NCBI RefSeq assembly: GCF_040412425.1
Contig: NC_089756.1
Location: 1,254,998-1,318,997 of the forward strand
Reading direction: 5' to 3'
Source of the DNA: Macrobrachium rosenbergii
Taxonomy: Eukaryota; Arthropoda; Malacostraca; Decapoda; Palaemonidae
Length of the DNA: 64,000 nt
Under the pieces are notes generated by a model. That model was given only the letters and a program-made list of their open reading frames with translations. It searched no databases and was not told the DNA's origin. This document shows positions 1 through 11,900 of this stretch, one piece after another (the first letter of the stretch is position 1; every line of letters starts with the position of its first letter). The position numbers were made by a program, and so were the translations under genes.

Positions 1-708
1 AACATCCTGGGGAGATACCTAAGCAGGAATATAACGGAACCCGATGCGGGAACCCCTAAGATACGGATCAAAAACATTATTGTTAGATAAAAATATAACA
101 ACCCAGCTTAGGAAAAACCACCAGGATGAAACCTAAGGGGAAGGATAAGACATGAGCCGACAGGAAAAACCCAAACAGAACAAGCTGGACGGGTAAACCT
201 CGCGGACAACATGGCTGGCTGGGGGACGCCGTAGCATCATAACAAAGCCACGTATAATAATAAATACGGCTAAGACAGCCAACTGATCATAAAAACCCCA
301 CAATAAGATGGTACTTAACTTGGAAACGGTAAAGCTGCTCGACGACATGTTGCAGATGAAAATAAGCAAAAACACAATGCCAAACAAAAAAGCAAGCATC
401 ACAATCAAGTGCTAGAAATGGAATGAGTTCAGATGGCGCTGGAGTTATGGCGGCTGGTGAGCATGGGCGCTGATACGGCCCCTCGCTCTTCCCGGGATCT
501 TGACATGGGGATGTCTATCGAGTGTGGCTCTGTGGTTGTGATACCTTCACTCACCCTTGGTTATACCGACATCTTCATCGAAGATGCTCGATCTGGGGGT
601 AGTAACTCCAGCATTCCTGAAAGCTTTTTCTCTGGTATATTTAGCAATATTTATACCTAGAAATTCGTGTATGAATGGAATTTCACCGGGTGACACAGGG
701 GCTGAACT
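1..708 (-). mobile_element. DIRS-A family fragment, 5' end, inverted copy
   Basis: This block is the reverse complement of the left end of the DIRS-A element at about 4340-5060. The inverted-terminal-repeat portion lies at about 433-708 and the following leader at 1-430. Shared landmarks are the ACACxGGGGCTG-type end next to TTTCACCGGGTGACAC and a short Met-Ser-Ser-Ser reading frame at 348-319. The copy runs off the left edge of the window. Its outermost bases are replaced by a (TA)n tract, so the extreme terminus and insertion junction are lost. No intact coding sequence is present. Confidence 0.8.
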
Positions 709-711
709 CAG

Positions 712-880
<169 letters not shown>

Positions 881-963
881 CATCTCTTATATCTATTATA
901 TCTATTATATATATTTCTCTACATATTTACATTTATGATAATTTTAATACATATATTATATAC

Positions 964-966
<3 letters not shown>

Positions 967-1001
<35 letters not shown>
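967..1001. repeat. Short (TA)n tract
   Basis: A 35-bp TA run next to the end of the Gypsy-1 pol sequence. The AT-rich 878-966 between the two TA tracts shows no feature. Confidence 0.95.
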
Positions 1002-1004
<3 letters not shown>

Positions 1005-2202
1005 ATTCAGTCTGTTTTGTAGGTTATATCTTTTGTTTACAGCATTATCTACAGCATATTCATGTCTTAGGTTATCTATAATCTCAGTGGACCATGGATC
1101 TGTTTTTACTATTTTTATATGATTCCAGTGAACTACTTTTTCCTTTAGATCACTTTCCTTAATTACTCTATATTTGTTTAATTTTAACACTTCCACAACT
1201 CTATGGTCCAGTGAACTTGGGAGAAACCTTTACATTTGACCCCTCTAGAACATGATTTTGTATATAAATTTGAGTACTTACTTTAATGTCTGGTTTAATG
1301 GTACTTTTGTTATAATATTTGGCATGAGTGTTATGAACCTCTTTTAATGCAACATAGTCATCATAGTTATAAGTATGTCTGGGTGGTGTTGCATATTCTA
1401 ATAACGTGTTAGGCATGCTTTCTCTGATAACCATATAGCAAATAATGTGGGGATTCTCCTATTGTCTCATTTATAGTACTGTTCAATGTGAACTGCACGT
1501 CTTCTAATGCTAAGTCCCAATCTTCTGTCCGTGGGCCCGCTAAAGTTTTCAGGATATCCTTTATTTTACGATTTGTTCGTTCTACTGCTCCATTAGAACT
1601 TGGTTTATAAGCTGTTATTTGACACTTATTTATTTCATAGAATTTACATATTTTCTTTAAAAGATCACAGGTAAACTCAGCAGCATTGTCCAAAAGGAGA
1701 ACCTGTGGACATGAATATCTTGTGATAATTCTAGATTTAAGAGCTTCTGCTACTGTAGCTGCATCTGTGTTTCTTACTGGTGCGATTTCTACATATCTAG
1801 TTAAATAGTCTAAGAAGACTAATATTTGTCTATTTCCTCTAATAGTGGTTTGAAATGGACCTAAAAAGTCCATAGTTACTACTTGAAATGGATTTAATTT
1901 TGATGGATATTTTTCAAGTGGAGCTTTAAGATTTACGTTACCTTTATGTTGATTACAAACTATACAGTTTTGTACAAAGTTTTTGGCATCTTCACTACGA
2001 TGTGGCCAAAAATAATTTCTGGTTATGATTCTGCTTGTCTTTTTAATTCCTGGATGTCCTGCTAACTTATATGAGTGTGTTAGTTCTAAAACTTCTCTGA
2101 TTAGTGTTTTTTGGATGTATAGTCGAGTACAACCATTCTTCTCTGTTGGCCTTTTATACAATAATCCATTTATTAAGTGAAAATCAGGTTTTAAGGATTC
2201 AT
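1002..2202 (-). pseudogene. Gypsy-1 pol, integrase and C-terminal part
   Basis: The minus strand encodes the retroviral-type integrase that inserts element cDNA into host DNA. The zinc-binding HHCC region is visible (HSYKLAGHPG, then CIVCNQHKGN). The catalytic core shows its first Asp in VTMDFLGPF, its second in LLLDNAAEFT and its Glu in GAVERTNRKIK, in DD35E order. A C-terminal chromatin/SH3-like tail follows (FTGP, then VLKLNKYRV and VHWNHIK). The reading frame is broken near 1434-1409 and 1201-1196, so at least two frameshifts separate core and tail. The upstream end is cut by the TIR element at 2203. Its closest relative in the window is the Gypsy-2 integrase at 13490-15177. Confidence 0.88.
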
Positions 2203-2884
2203 CTACTGTGCATTTCAGGTTCGTGTCTAATAGATTTTCGTCGATAAAATCTTACCAAAGAATCGGATGTGGACCGTATTTTGGAAATAGCTATTTGAGG
2301 CCACAGCCTAATTGGCAAAAATATGCAGTGATGTCCAATGTGGATAATTAAGGCACTTATCAGAGTAAATCAAAGAAGTTTAAAGAGAAACTTAGCTAAA
2401 TTTAGTAAGCACCCAGAGTGAGGCTAGTTGTGAGGTAAACTATGACATCAGACGTAATAGCAGGGTTCCCAGTAGTATGATAATGATCGTAGCAACACAA
2501 ATAGTTGACCATCTTGTACAATAAGCAATACCTTGAGTAGGATATGCGATAATTATCGAAATTCTATTTTCTCTATTTCCATCGAAAGTTCTTCACTTAT
2601 GGTCTGCTCAAAGTGCAAGACCCTGATTCACACAAGGCTGGCTTAATGTTAAACAAACAACAGCATATCCTTTTACATAATTTTATGTTACAATAATTAT
2701 TTTTTTTATTTCATATTTCCTTCAATTTCAGTAAAGTTCAGTATAATCAGTGGATTACTGGATTATAAAATTTAGAGCATAGTCCAAGTGCTTGGACTAT
2801 GAGTTAAGAATTTCATTCAGCACTACAATGTAGTTATTATTAATTGAAGTATATAATCAAAATGACTGAAAATTGAAAGAATGA

Positions 2885-2938
2885 GTAACTTAAAAAACCG
2901 GGAATATAGAGTAACTTAAAAAACCGGGAATATAGAGA
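2885..2938. repeat. Tandem duplication, ~27-bp unit, 2 copies
   Basis: GAGTAACTTAAAAAACCGGG followed by AATATA is repeated twice head to tail inside the TIR element. Confidence 0.9.
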
Positions 2939-3381
2939 CTCACTGATAACCACTCAACAACCCTACATCAAACATTAGTGTCAGTTCCAAGTAAATCAAT
3001 CAAGCGTATAGAAACATCAAAACTAACACAGAGGCACACAAATAAAATAATGAAAGGGGGAGTAGTGTGCTTTACCAAGCACTGTGGATTTATTATGGGA
3101 TTGATCACGCATTAAGGGAGTTAAGGTTAGAACACTTGCGTTATGTTACATTCATTTAGCAGGACTAAGCAGGTACACGTGAACCGGAACTCTTGAGGAG
3201 ACAATATGAAGCAACAGAAGCTTCAGGGTAACAATGGTTGTTTCCGCAGAGAGTGTTAGAGGAAGACTTGGTGCATATTTAAGTTAAAGGAAACATGAAT
3301 TGCGCCATGGAACTGTATTACACAATTAATATTCTCATTTGCCCTTATTGTACTCTACTTAGAGACATGACTCATCAAAAA

Positions 3382-3384
<3 letters not shown>

Positions 3385-3447
<63 letters not shown>
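3385..3447. repeat. (GA)n microsatellite
   Basis: About 63 bp of uninterrupted GA dinucleotides in the interior of the TIR element. Confidence 0.97.
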
Positions 3448-3450
<3 letters not shown>

Positions 3451-3847
3451 GCAGGGTAGGTGTTTGAGTGTGTGAAACAATATAAGAATTCCATATACTA
3501 TACCATTACTACTACTACCAACGTCTGAGTCTTCATTCATAAAGTATATGGGCGAGGTGTCTAGTAAAGTACGTCGTACCACAGTATCAGTGAGTGGGAG
3601 GGCCTTCAGTAATGACGTGTCACTAGCCTCTATCTATGAGCCTGTTAGATTTAGCTAAGTTTCCCTTTAAATTTCTTTGATTTACTCTGATAAGTGCCAT
3701 AATTATCAACATTAGACGTCACTGCATATTTTTGCCAATGAGGCTGTGGCTTCAAATAGCTATTTCCAAAATACGATCCATATCCGATGCTTTGGTAAGA
3801 TTTTATCAACAAAAATCAATTAGACACGGGCCTGAAATGCACAGTAG

Positions 3848-4332
3848 TATTAACTGTCCTACTATTTGTCTGATTTCTGCAACGTTTTCTTGTTGTATTT
3901 TTACTCTTTCTAGATCTAAATCTATTACTTGACAACTAAAACAAAAGTTATTAGTTGCAGTACATTTTTCTGTTTCTTCTTGCGACCTGGATAATGCATC
4001 TGCCAAGGTGTTAAATTTTCCTGGAATATATCTGAATTCTGGGGCAAATTCTAATACAGTAATGAACCAGCTATTGAATTTCATGTTATTGGTAAAGGCT
4101 CTCTTTTTAAATAAGTCACAAATGGGTTTGTGATCAGTAAGCACATTAACCTCATGACCTAAAAGTATGTCTAAATTTCTTTAAACCCCAATATAAAGTG
4201 AAACACCCTCTCTCTGTGATACTATAGTTTCTTTCTGCTCTTTAGTGTTTGAAAGGCTGTTTCTTGTTCATCCTTCCATTCATAATTACTATCCTTCTTT
4301 GTTCTGTTAAAGGTTTAGCTATAGTAGCAAAA
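3848..4332 (-). pseudogene. Gypsy-1 pol, end of RT and RNase H
   Basis: Read on the minus strand from 4332, the RT tail ATIAKPLTE is followed by a degraded segment and then an RNase H region (MLTDHKPICDLFKKRAF and TLADALSRSQEE, the usual Gypsy RNase H end). Comparison with Gypsy-2 shows that the stretch between the RT tail and the RNase H TTEREC-like motif is missing about 55 codons, including the CDASS motif with the first catalytic Asp. The frame is also shifted near 4200. It ends where the TIR element begins at 3847. This part cannot encode active RNase H. Confidence 0.85.
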
Positions 4333-4645
4333 CCCTTTTCTGAGTCCAGCCCCGTGTCAGCCGGTGAAATTCCATACTAACACGAATTTCTAGGTATAAA
4401 ATTGCTAGATATACCAGAGAAAAAAGAGCTTTCAGGAATGCTGGGGTTACTACCCCCAGATCGAGCGTCTTCCATAATGGAGACGTCGGTATAACCAAGG
4501 GTGAGTGAAAGGATCACAACCACAGAGCCACACTCGAAAGACATCCCCATGTCAAAACCCCTCGGAAAGAGCGGTGAGCCGTTCCAGCCCCCACGCTCAT
4601 CCGCCCGCCAGGCCGGCGACTCCAGCGCCATTTACACTCATTCCA
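4333..4645 (+). repeat. DIRS-A left inverted terminal repeat
   Basis: About 313 bp matching the reverse complement of 22320-22653 from the CCGGTGAAATTCC motif through to TCATTCCA. The outermost 30 or so bases differ between the two ends, as in DIRS elements, where each end is completed by the internal region. An 84-codon open frame on the minus strand (4631-4377) is just the ITR sequence and recurs in the other copies. Confidence 0.9.
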
Positions 4646-6474
4646 TTTTCTAGCATGTGAATTTTCGTGACCCAGAATTTTGTGCTTTTGTTTTTGGGTG
4701 ATTTCTGCCTTTTACCAGCATGTCTTCCAGCAACTTTAACATCTCCAAGTTAAGTACCATCTTATTGTGGGATTTTTATGATAAGTGTGGCTGGATCAGT
4801 CCGTATTTTCATATTATATGAGATTGTTGTTATGACGCCGTGGCGTCCCCTAGCCAGCCATGTCAACCGCGAGATTCACCCATCCAGCTTATTCTGTTTG
4901 GGCTTTCTCCTTGTCGTTATATTACTTATCATTATTCCCCCTGGAACTCATCCTGGCCGTGTTTCCTGGGCGGGTTTTTTATCGGTGTTTCTTACATGTT
5001 TTACTGATCCACATGTCGGGTTTCCTCTATTAGGGTTCCCGTCATTTCCCGCTTAGGATTCTCCCTCCGGGATGTGTTCCCATGACAGTTTTAGCTTATT
5101 TATCATTTTATTGTGTCGTGCTGGTGCTGTACGTGTTTTGTTGCCTTGAATTTCATGTGGGGTAGCGTCAGCTTGATTATCTGTCGCTCCTCTAGGCTAG
5201 GCTATGCGCCTTGCACAAGCACAATATTCCTGGGTTATGTATATTTTGTGATGGTGATTTAATTGGTATTTTGTTGTGTGGGGCCCTCCCCTTGCCTTTC
5301 ATGTCCAGTTAGGCTCGTATTTTGCTTCCTTGGCCTCCCGTTCTCCTCGTAGGTTAGGCGTGGGGTGGACCCTCAGGTTGAGGGAGTTTTTGTTGCTGTT
5401 TCTTCCATGGGCCGTTGTTTGGGTGGTAGAGTGAGACCCCATAGTCCTCCCCCTTCTCCACGAAGGGGTAGAGTTTCGTTGGGTGTGTCTCTCTCTAGGC
5501 TGTTATGGCTTTCTCCCCCTTTCTTCTTTTCGGCCCTGGTTGTTTTTCGCACAGAAATTTCTCTCCCTGTTATTTCCTCCCCACCCTTCCCTTGTCCTCC
5601 CCGTTAGCCTAGGCTATGCCTAGGCACGGGCGCTGACCTAGGCTATGACTAGGCGGGAGAGGCGTGTTGAGGCCTTGGTCGCTATCCCTTTCTCCTCTCA
5701 TTTGGGGTAGGCTTGTCCTGCCATGGCTAGTATTAATTTACTTGGCGTGGCGCGTGATTGCAGTTGAGCGGGTGAAGCATTTTCCCTTGTCTCATGTTTT
5801 CGCTTGACTTAGCCTACTCCTCATCCCTGCCCCACCAACCCTCCCTCCCCCTCCCCATCTCAGGCCAGCTCTTGCCTATTCTCGTGCGGGTGACGCTAGA
5901 TGGCGTTTTCTCCGAGTTGGGGCTTTCCTGGTGGAGGGATTCGTTCCCTCCCAGAGCAAGTCCCGGTAGCGCTGAGCTTGTCTTGATGTTTCGTTAACCT
6001 GCTCTCCTAGGATCGAGCGGGTTTCGAACATTCTTATTTTCGTTCTCGACCTCTCTCCATTTGAGTTTGCCTTAGTTGGGTTGATTGGCGCCTACTCCAG
6101 CTCTTATTATATATGGCCTTGCGATGTCGGTAGCCTCACCCTCCTATAGTTTCTCTAGCGGGGAGGTTCGGGCTCCGGGGGGAGGGGTATCTCCGGTCTC
6201 CGGAATGTACGTTTCTTTACCTTGTTACCAGTCGATGTTACCATCACTTGTATTTTATATATATCCACTGGCGGAGCGAGCTTCTCACTCCGCCACTACA
6301 CATATGATTATTATTATGTTTTATCAATTTGGGGGTCCGGTGTCCTGCCCTGGGGTTCCGCCGTCTTTATTGCTGGCATCCCTTGTGGTAGGGCCCTGTT
6401 GACTCAGCTCTCGTTCTGCGGAGTATTCCGGTGGCCGGGATGCAACTTGCCTACCGCTCTGTTTAATTTATGGT
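4646..6474 (+). other. DIRS-A 5' leader, no supported gene
   Basis: Between the left ITR and gag there are several open frames but none with recognisable domains. A short Met-Ser-rich frame at 4720-4749 ends at a TAAGTACC sequence that recurs in the other DIRS copies and might mark a first exon. The stretch 5070-6470 is C/T-rich. It probably contains 5' UTR and possibly an intron. Confidence 0.5.
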
Positions 6475-8916
6475 TTGGTGGACCCGTCTTTGACGAGGGT
6501 TTTTCTTCCCCCGAGTCCTCCGGTAGTAGGTCGAAATACCGGGCCTACCTACTTTAGGTTTCTTAGAGTGGTAGGTTCATGTACTTTTACACTTACAGAC
6601 TGTGCCAGAGGAGCCAGGGTGCACCGCTTCCTCCAGCAACCCTACGGGTATGTGGTGTGCCGGACCCATGCTGGTTGGGCGGTCCGGCTGGACGACCTTA
6701 TCGTTTGGCACCCTGATGGCTGTGAGGTCTGCTTCGCCTTATATAGTAGCATCCAGGACGAGTCGGTAAGATATCGCTTCTCGTTCCCCACGTCTCCACA
6801 GTCTAATAAGTGCTCATATTGTATTCATTGCTTTTATATTACAGTATGTTAGTCCTGATTGCCTGCTCTCTTTCAGGCGGACAAGTCCTCAAAGAAAACA
6901 TCCCTGGAATCTCTCCGCGCCTGGATGGCTGGGTTCGGAAGGAATGTACCGTCGGGGAAGCCTTACGTCCTTGACGCAAACTTGCGAGACCTGCTTTACC
7001 CCGGCGCCCGGGTTGCTGCTGCCGTCCCAGCGGAGTTGGCCACCCCCATCATTCAGCAGATCCGGGACGCAACCCAGCCACCCCAAGAGGACATCTTATA
7101 CGCGGAAGTTTCGGAGGACATCGCCGCCTTGGACTTGGACCTGGAGCCAATGAACACGGAGCCGGACCAAGTGGTAGGTAGCGAGGTAAGTGAGGTTGCG
7201 GGGGCGGGCGCCCTATTTGATTCCCCATCATCCTCTGCATCTTCCTTTACAGGGTTTGGTAAGTCTTCCATCTTGGGTGACAGGGCTCCATCAGCTGTCC
7301 CCAAGTTGAAGCTGAAGACTTCATGGAAGGCGAAGGGCGTCAAGTCCTCGTCTTCCAGGAAAGCATCTCCTTTCCCCGTCAAAGGCTAAGGTTTCGCACC
7401 TGTAGCCTCCGGGAGCAAACCAGGAACCTCGGGCAAAGGCGCGAGTAAGAGGGCACCAAAACCAAGCCCTCCTCGCCAGCCTGCCTTTGACCCTGAGGCG
7501 TTTGCCAACTCTCTTCTTCAAAGGTTCTCGGCGGAGGTCGAGTCGAAGCTCTCCAAAATCTCGGAGAAGCTTCATAGCCACGATACCATACTGGCGGGTA
7601 TGGCTCGCTCCGGCGGAGCCGACCCACAGTATGAGATTCCGGATACGGCTGATCTCCCTCCCTTCGATGTCGGGAACCCTTGGCGTTTTGCTCTTCTTGC
7701 CATTCGGCACGAAGACACTCTGACAATCGAGGGTCTTGGCACGAGACGTCTGGAGGAGTTGGAGTTTTTCCCTCCCGATCTCCTGCCCCCTTACCCAGGC
7801 TTCGTTAGGCTGACGGAGGAAGCCTGGGTACGCTCAGACAAGGTCCCTAGAGAGACAGTGATCTTTCCGAGGGACCAGGCTCAGTCTACTCTCCTGCGCA
7901 CTCTTATGGAGTGGCAGGCAGAGAATACTAAGCTAACTCCATTCAAGGGCAACTACGCTATGTTTTCCCTAGGTGATAAGTTGCCCACTCCCTGCATTAA
8001 CAAAGTTGCTCTGGCTACGGCTCGGGCTTGCTTTGAAGGTAATCCTTTGCCTCAATTAAGGGAGACAGACTCCACATCCCTGGTATTCCCAGGAGGTGAG
8101 GAGTTTTGGAAAGACGCCCCGTCCACCTTTACTGTGGGTAAGTTGGACGCTCACTGCGCGTCTTCGCAATTTAGCGAACAGCTTCCTAAGCTCCCGGAAG
8201 CTTTGCTAAAGGCAGAGTTTGAGGCTCGAACTAGATTAGGCCGGTCATTGAACTCCCTCTGCCTCACAGAAGCAACTGCCGTCTCCTGCGCGGAAGAGCC
8301 CTTCTTCCAGGTTCTGGCTAAATCCCTGTTAGCAGGGTTTCAGTCAGACCTGTATGATTTTATGGTGGCAAAATTAGAATGCAGAAAGTTCATCTTTGCT
8401 GAGGCCACCATACGTCATGAGCCTAACAAGCTCATGAAGAGCTCTATCTGGGGCGCCAGTCTCTTCCCGGATGATGACGTAGCCAGTGTGTTGAGCGAGG
8501 CTACTAGAGCCAACCAGAGTCTTCACTCTCGTTGGGGTATCTCCGCTTACAAGCAGAAGACCCCAGAATCTGGCGGCTCCCAGACCAAGTCTGGTAAACG
8601 CTTTAGGCGGCATAAGAGGCCTCACCATCAGACGGTCGTCCAAGCTGTCCCAGTCTCAGCAGTGGCCCAGCCCTCCACCTCCAAGGCTCATCCCCAACAG
8701 TACGTGCTGGTCCAACCAGCCCAATCCCTTGCTGCACCCTCGTACGTCTCCTCAACGGCGTACAACCCTACCTATGAGGGCCGTGGGTTCTTTCACGGCC
8801 TTAATAGGAGCGCAAAGGGGGGAAGAGGTCGGGCCCCTTACAGAGGCAAACCTGGCTCCGCCCCAAGAGAAAAACCTGGACGTGGCAGAGGAAGCAAACC
8901 CGCTTCCTCCCACTGA
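6475..8916 (+). pseudogene. DIRS-A ORF1 (gag-like), spliced, one internal stop
   Basis: ORF1 is the putative nucleic-acid-binding Gag-like protein of DIRS elements. The first coding segment (ending at 6765) has a Cys/His-rich region (TDCARGARVHR, VVCRTHAGW and WHPDGCEVC). An intron at 6766-6876 (GTAAGAT...TTTCAG, phase 0) joins it in frame to ADKSSKKTSL. The body is acidic, then Ser-rich, followed by a conserved gag region from about 7600 (residues such as PDTADLPPFDVGNPW) and a basic Arg/Gly-rich tail (GRGRAPYRGKPG) likely to bind RNA. One in-frame TAA lies at 7387-7389; otherwise the frame is open to 8916. The true start may lie in an upstream exon. No database search was possible; the name rests on position and composition. 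Confidence 0.75.
6766..6876 (+). other. Spliceosomal intron in DIRS-A ORF1
   Basis: A 111-bp intron with donor GTAAGAT and acceptor CTCTCTTTCAG after a pyrimidine stretch. Removing it joins two open frames in the same phase (phase 0) and bypasses in-frame stops near 6850. Confidence 0.7.
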
Positions 8917-10750
8917 GACCAGTCAGGTAGGTGGTCGCCTTTACTGGTTCAGAGACCAGTGGTCCTTCAGTCCTTGGGCACACAGCATTGTGTCCAAAGG
9001 TCTGGGTTTGAGCTGGACCAAGGATCCTCCTCCCCTGATCAGGTTTTACCAGCCCCCCCTCCAGAGTCATACGGGACTATGTGGCGGAACTGCTCAACAA
9101 GCGAGCAATAAAGAAAGTAAGGCACCTCAAATTTCAAGGCAGGTTCTTCACTGTCCCAAAGAAAGACTCTGGTCAGCAAAGAGTGATTCTGGATCTGTCG
9201 CGTCTAAATCTTTATATAAAATGTGACAAATTTCGCATGCTTACGGTAGCTCAGGTACGGACTTTACTTCTGCGTGGAGCCGTCACCACCTCTATCGATC
9301 TTTCAGACGCTTACTATCACGTCCCGGTTGCGCGGAACTTCTCTCCCTTCCTGGGTTTCAGACTCGGGAAACAAGCCTACTCCTTCAGAGTCATGCCTTT
9401 CGGTCTCAATATAGCCCCCAGGATATTTACAAAGCTGGCGGAAGCAGTAGTTCAGCAGCTCCGGTCCTGAGGGATCTCCCTAGCAGCGTACCTGGACGAT
9501 TGGATAATCTGGGCTCCAACAGTCCAAGAGTGCCGGAAGGCTACGGCCATAGTCATCAAGTTCCTGGAGTCGTTAGGCTTTCGGCTGAATAGAGAGAAGT
9601 CCCGCTTGACTCCGGAGTCCCGGTTCCAGTGGCTGGGCCTCCAGTGGGATCTGTTCTCGTACACGCTATCCCTCCCGCCGTCCAAGCAGAAGGAGATAGC
9701 TTCCCTTACCAGAAAATTTCTGAGGGACAAAGCAGCATCCCGCCGGTCCCAAGAGAGAATCCTCGGCCCCCTTCAATTTGCCTCAGTGACGGACCTGCTC
9801 TTAAAAGCGAAATTAAAAGACATAAACAGAGTGTGGCGGAGTCGAGCCAATGTCAGGCTCAGAGACAAGGTCTCTTCCATCCCACGAATTTTGAAGACGA
9901 GACTGCGACCTTGGTCCACAGTCAGCAGCCTCTCAAAGTCAGTCCCGCTTCAGTTCCCTCCTCCGGCACTGGTGGTTCACACAGACGCCTCATTAAGCGG
10001 CTGGGGAGGGTATTCGCCAAAACAAAAAGTACAAGGAACATGGTCTACAATGTTTCAACAGTTCCATATAAACACCTTGGAAGCTATGGCGGTATTTCTA
10101 ACTTTAAAGAAAATCCGCCCCCCAGCCGGATTCACATCAGGCTGGTGTTGGACAGCGCCGTGGTAGTTCATTGCATCAACAGGGGCGGCTCCAAATCAGG
10201 TCGCATAAACCAGGTGATGGTAGCTATTTTCTCCCTGGCGAACAAGCACGGCTGGGATCTGTCAGCCACCCACCTAGCGGGAGTGCGGAACGTGGTGGCG
10301 GATTCCCTGTCCAGAACCACTCCGTTAGAGACGGAGTGGTCTCTGGACGGAGAGTCATTCACTTGGATTTGCCACCGGGTTCCGGGACTCCAAGTGGATC
10401 TGTTCGCGACGGAGAGCAACTACAAGCTTCCCTGTTATGTGGCCCCAAACCTGGACCCTCAGGCTTATGCCACGGACGCAATGACCATTGACTGGAACAA
10501 TTGGGAGAAGATCTACTTATTTCCCCCAATAAACATGTTGTTGAAAGTACTGCACAAACTCAGGTCATTCAAAGGTCAACTGGCTCTGATAGCCCCCTAT
10601 TGGCCGAAGAGCAACTGGTTCCCTCTACTTCAGGAACTCAAGTTGCGATGTCATCGGATTCCCAATCCCAGATTGACCCAAGTAGTACAAACCAAGACTG
10701 TGTCAGCTTCCTTAAAAATTCAGAATGCCCTAGTTTTATGGACTTTGTAA
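8917..10750 (+). pseudogene. DIRS-A RT-RNase H
   Basis: Encodes reverse transcriptase joined to RNase H. The N-terminal VGGRLYWFRDQW segment starts in the frame after gag. RT motifs follow in order: ILDLSRLNLY, TTSIDLSDAYYHVPV (first catalytic Asp), MPFGLNIAPRIF and AAYLDDWIIWAP (the YxDD box, near 9490). RNase H begins at VVHTDASLSGWGG (near 9975) and continues with NTLEAMAVFLTL and THLAGVRNVVADSLSR. Three breaks are visible: a frameshift at a run of seven C near 9056, an in-frame TGA at 9468-9470 just before YLDDW, and a frameshift at a run of six C near 10120. Two of the three sit in homopolymers. The 3' end overlaps the recombinase frame, as usual in DIRS. Confidence 0.88.
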
Positions 10751-10927
10751 AGTTCGCTGCTCAAAAGGGAGCAAACATTGACCCCGTTAACACTCTGTTT
10801 TTAGAATCGGATAAGAGAGATTCTACTCTCAGACAATATGATTCAACAGTCAAGAAATTAGCATCCTTTTTGAAGGCATCTGAAGCTCAAACTATGACTA
10901 CTAACCTAGCGGTTACCTTCTTTAGAT
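10501..10927 (+). pseudogene. DIRS-A tyrosine recombinase, N-terminal part (cut by Gypsy-2)
   Basis: This frame overlaps the end of RT-RNase H and encodes the N-terminal, core-binding part of the tyrosine recombinase that integrates the circular element. FMDFVKFAAQKG and STLRQYDSTVKKLASFLK resemble the DIRS-B recombinase start (VDFLRSLCF, SAKQYQSVWNKFVSF). The frame is interrupted after TFFR at 10927 by the Gypsy-2 LTR and resumes at 20874. Confidence 0.8.
10924..10927. repeat. Target-site duplication AGAT (left copy)
   Basis: AGAT immediately precedes the TG of one Gypsy-2 LTR and recurs directly after the CA of the other (20874-20877). Removing the element and one AGAT rejoins the DIRS-A recombinase frame. 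Confidence 0.88.
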
Positions 10928-11556
10928 TGTTATGCGGTTTAGTTTTTCTTTGTATTGCGTTGCACCACATATGAATGACTCCGTTTCTGTCTGTTGACTT
11001 TCACTTGATAGTAACGCAGGGGACTCGGTAAGTTAGGTTGAAATTGTCTATTAATACTTTCTACTTCTCAAGAGGGGGTAAGTATTCACCGGGCACGGTT
11101 TTTCATAAGTTTTATTAACACTAAACTATTTCACACGGCCAGCCACACTGGACTTAGAAATTTCTTGATGTTAAGAGAGGAGCGAGTGACACAATCCTAC
11201 CCAATTTGGTTTTCAAGTAACTCTGGCTAAAAATTGATCAGAATGAACTCTGGACCTAGGTTGAATAAAACTCCGCCTCCTTGAGGACGTCTACTTTACT
11301 CTTAATGGTTCAATCTTAACTCCCACTTTTGGCAAGGACAAATCAGGTCAATTTTGCTGACCTTTTCACTTCTTAGTCTATCCTCTAACTCCTCCTTCCT
11401 TTCCCACATCTTGGAGGTTTGTTATGGTTACACTTCAATTTACTTGGTATCATGGCTCATCACTTTAAATTATAAACATCGTCTCTCTCTCTCTCTTTCT
11501 CTCTCTCTCTTTCATAATCCCGATCAGTGAATCTCATACTTATTCACTGCATAACA
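10928..11556 (-). repeat. Gypsy-2 3' LTR (in coding orientation)
   Basis: 629 bp bounded by TGTTATGC and GCATAACA (8-bp short inverted repeats, TG...CA). It matches 20246-20873 over its whole length apart from a few substitutions and a 1-bp indel. It includes a (CT)n stretch near 11479-11510. Confidence 0.95.
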
Positions 11557-11900
11557 TCACTCGGTCACCTACCTGCATTGACTACAATGCAAGTAGATAA
11601 CCAACTCAACTTGACTATAGTCAATTACTTCAATTTCAATAATTTCTAATAATCAATTACTTCAATTTCAATCATTTCTATTAACAAGCAATAAATGCAA
11701 GAAATATTATAAAGCATCATAGTGCTAACACAAACAATACAAGTATGAATTTGAATATCAAATACTCAAACTAAATGCAGAAAATTATGGCAAAGTAAAT
11801 ATATCAAATGCCTATTACTCTCTGGTCATCAATCATAAATTGTAAAAAATAAAAAAAATCAATCATCAAATGTTCAAGTGCAAGTCAATGGTAAACGCTA
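11557..11900. other. Spacer between env and 3' LTR of Gypsy-2
   Basis: AT-rich, no gene. It contains an imperfect duplication of ATCAATTACTTCAATTTCAA at about 11620-11690. No clear purine tract abuts the LTR. Confidence 0.6.

Larger units (their letters stand above)
2203..3847. mobile_element. Non-autonomous DNA transposon with ~200-bp terminal inverted repeats
   Basis: The ends are inverted copies. The left end CTACTGTGCATTTCAGG at 2203 matches the reverse complement of the right end finishing at 3847, and similarity continues for about 200 bp on each side with scattered mismatches. The insert interrupts Gypsy-1 between its RNase H and integrase segments. The junctions read TA-CTGTGC and GCACAG-TA, which fits a TA target duplication, but because CTA/TAG is palindromic this is not decisive. 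The interior has a (GA)n tract and a duplicated 27-mer and no transposase, so it looks like a MITE-type derivative. Confidence 0.75.

Noticed and set aside
5365..6557. Several Pro/Ser/Leu-rich open frames in the DIRS-A leader
   Set aside because: No domains, overlapping frames and position in the leader; treated as chance frames in C/T-rich DNA.
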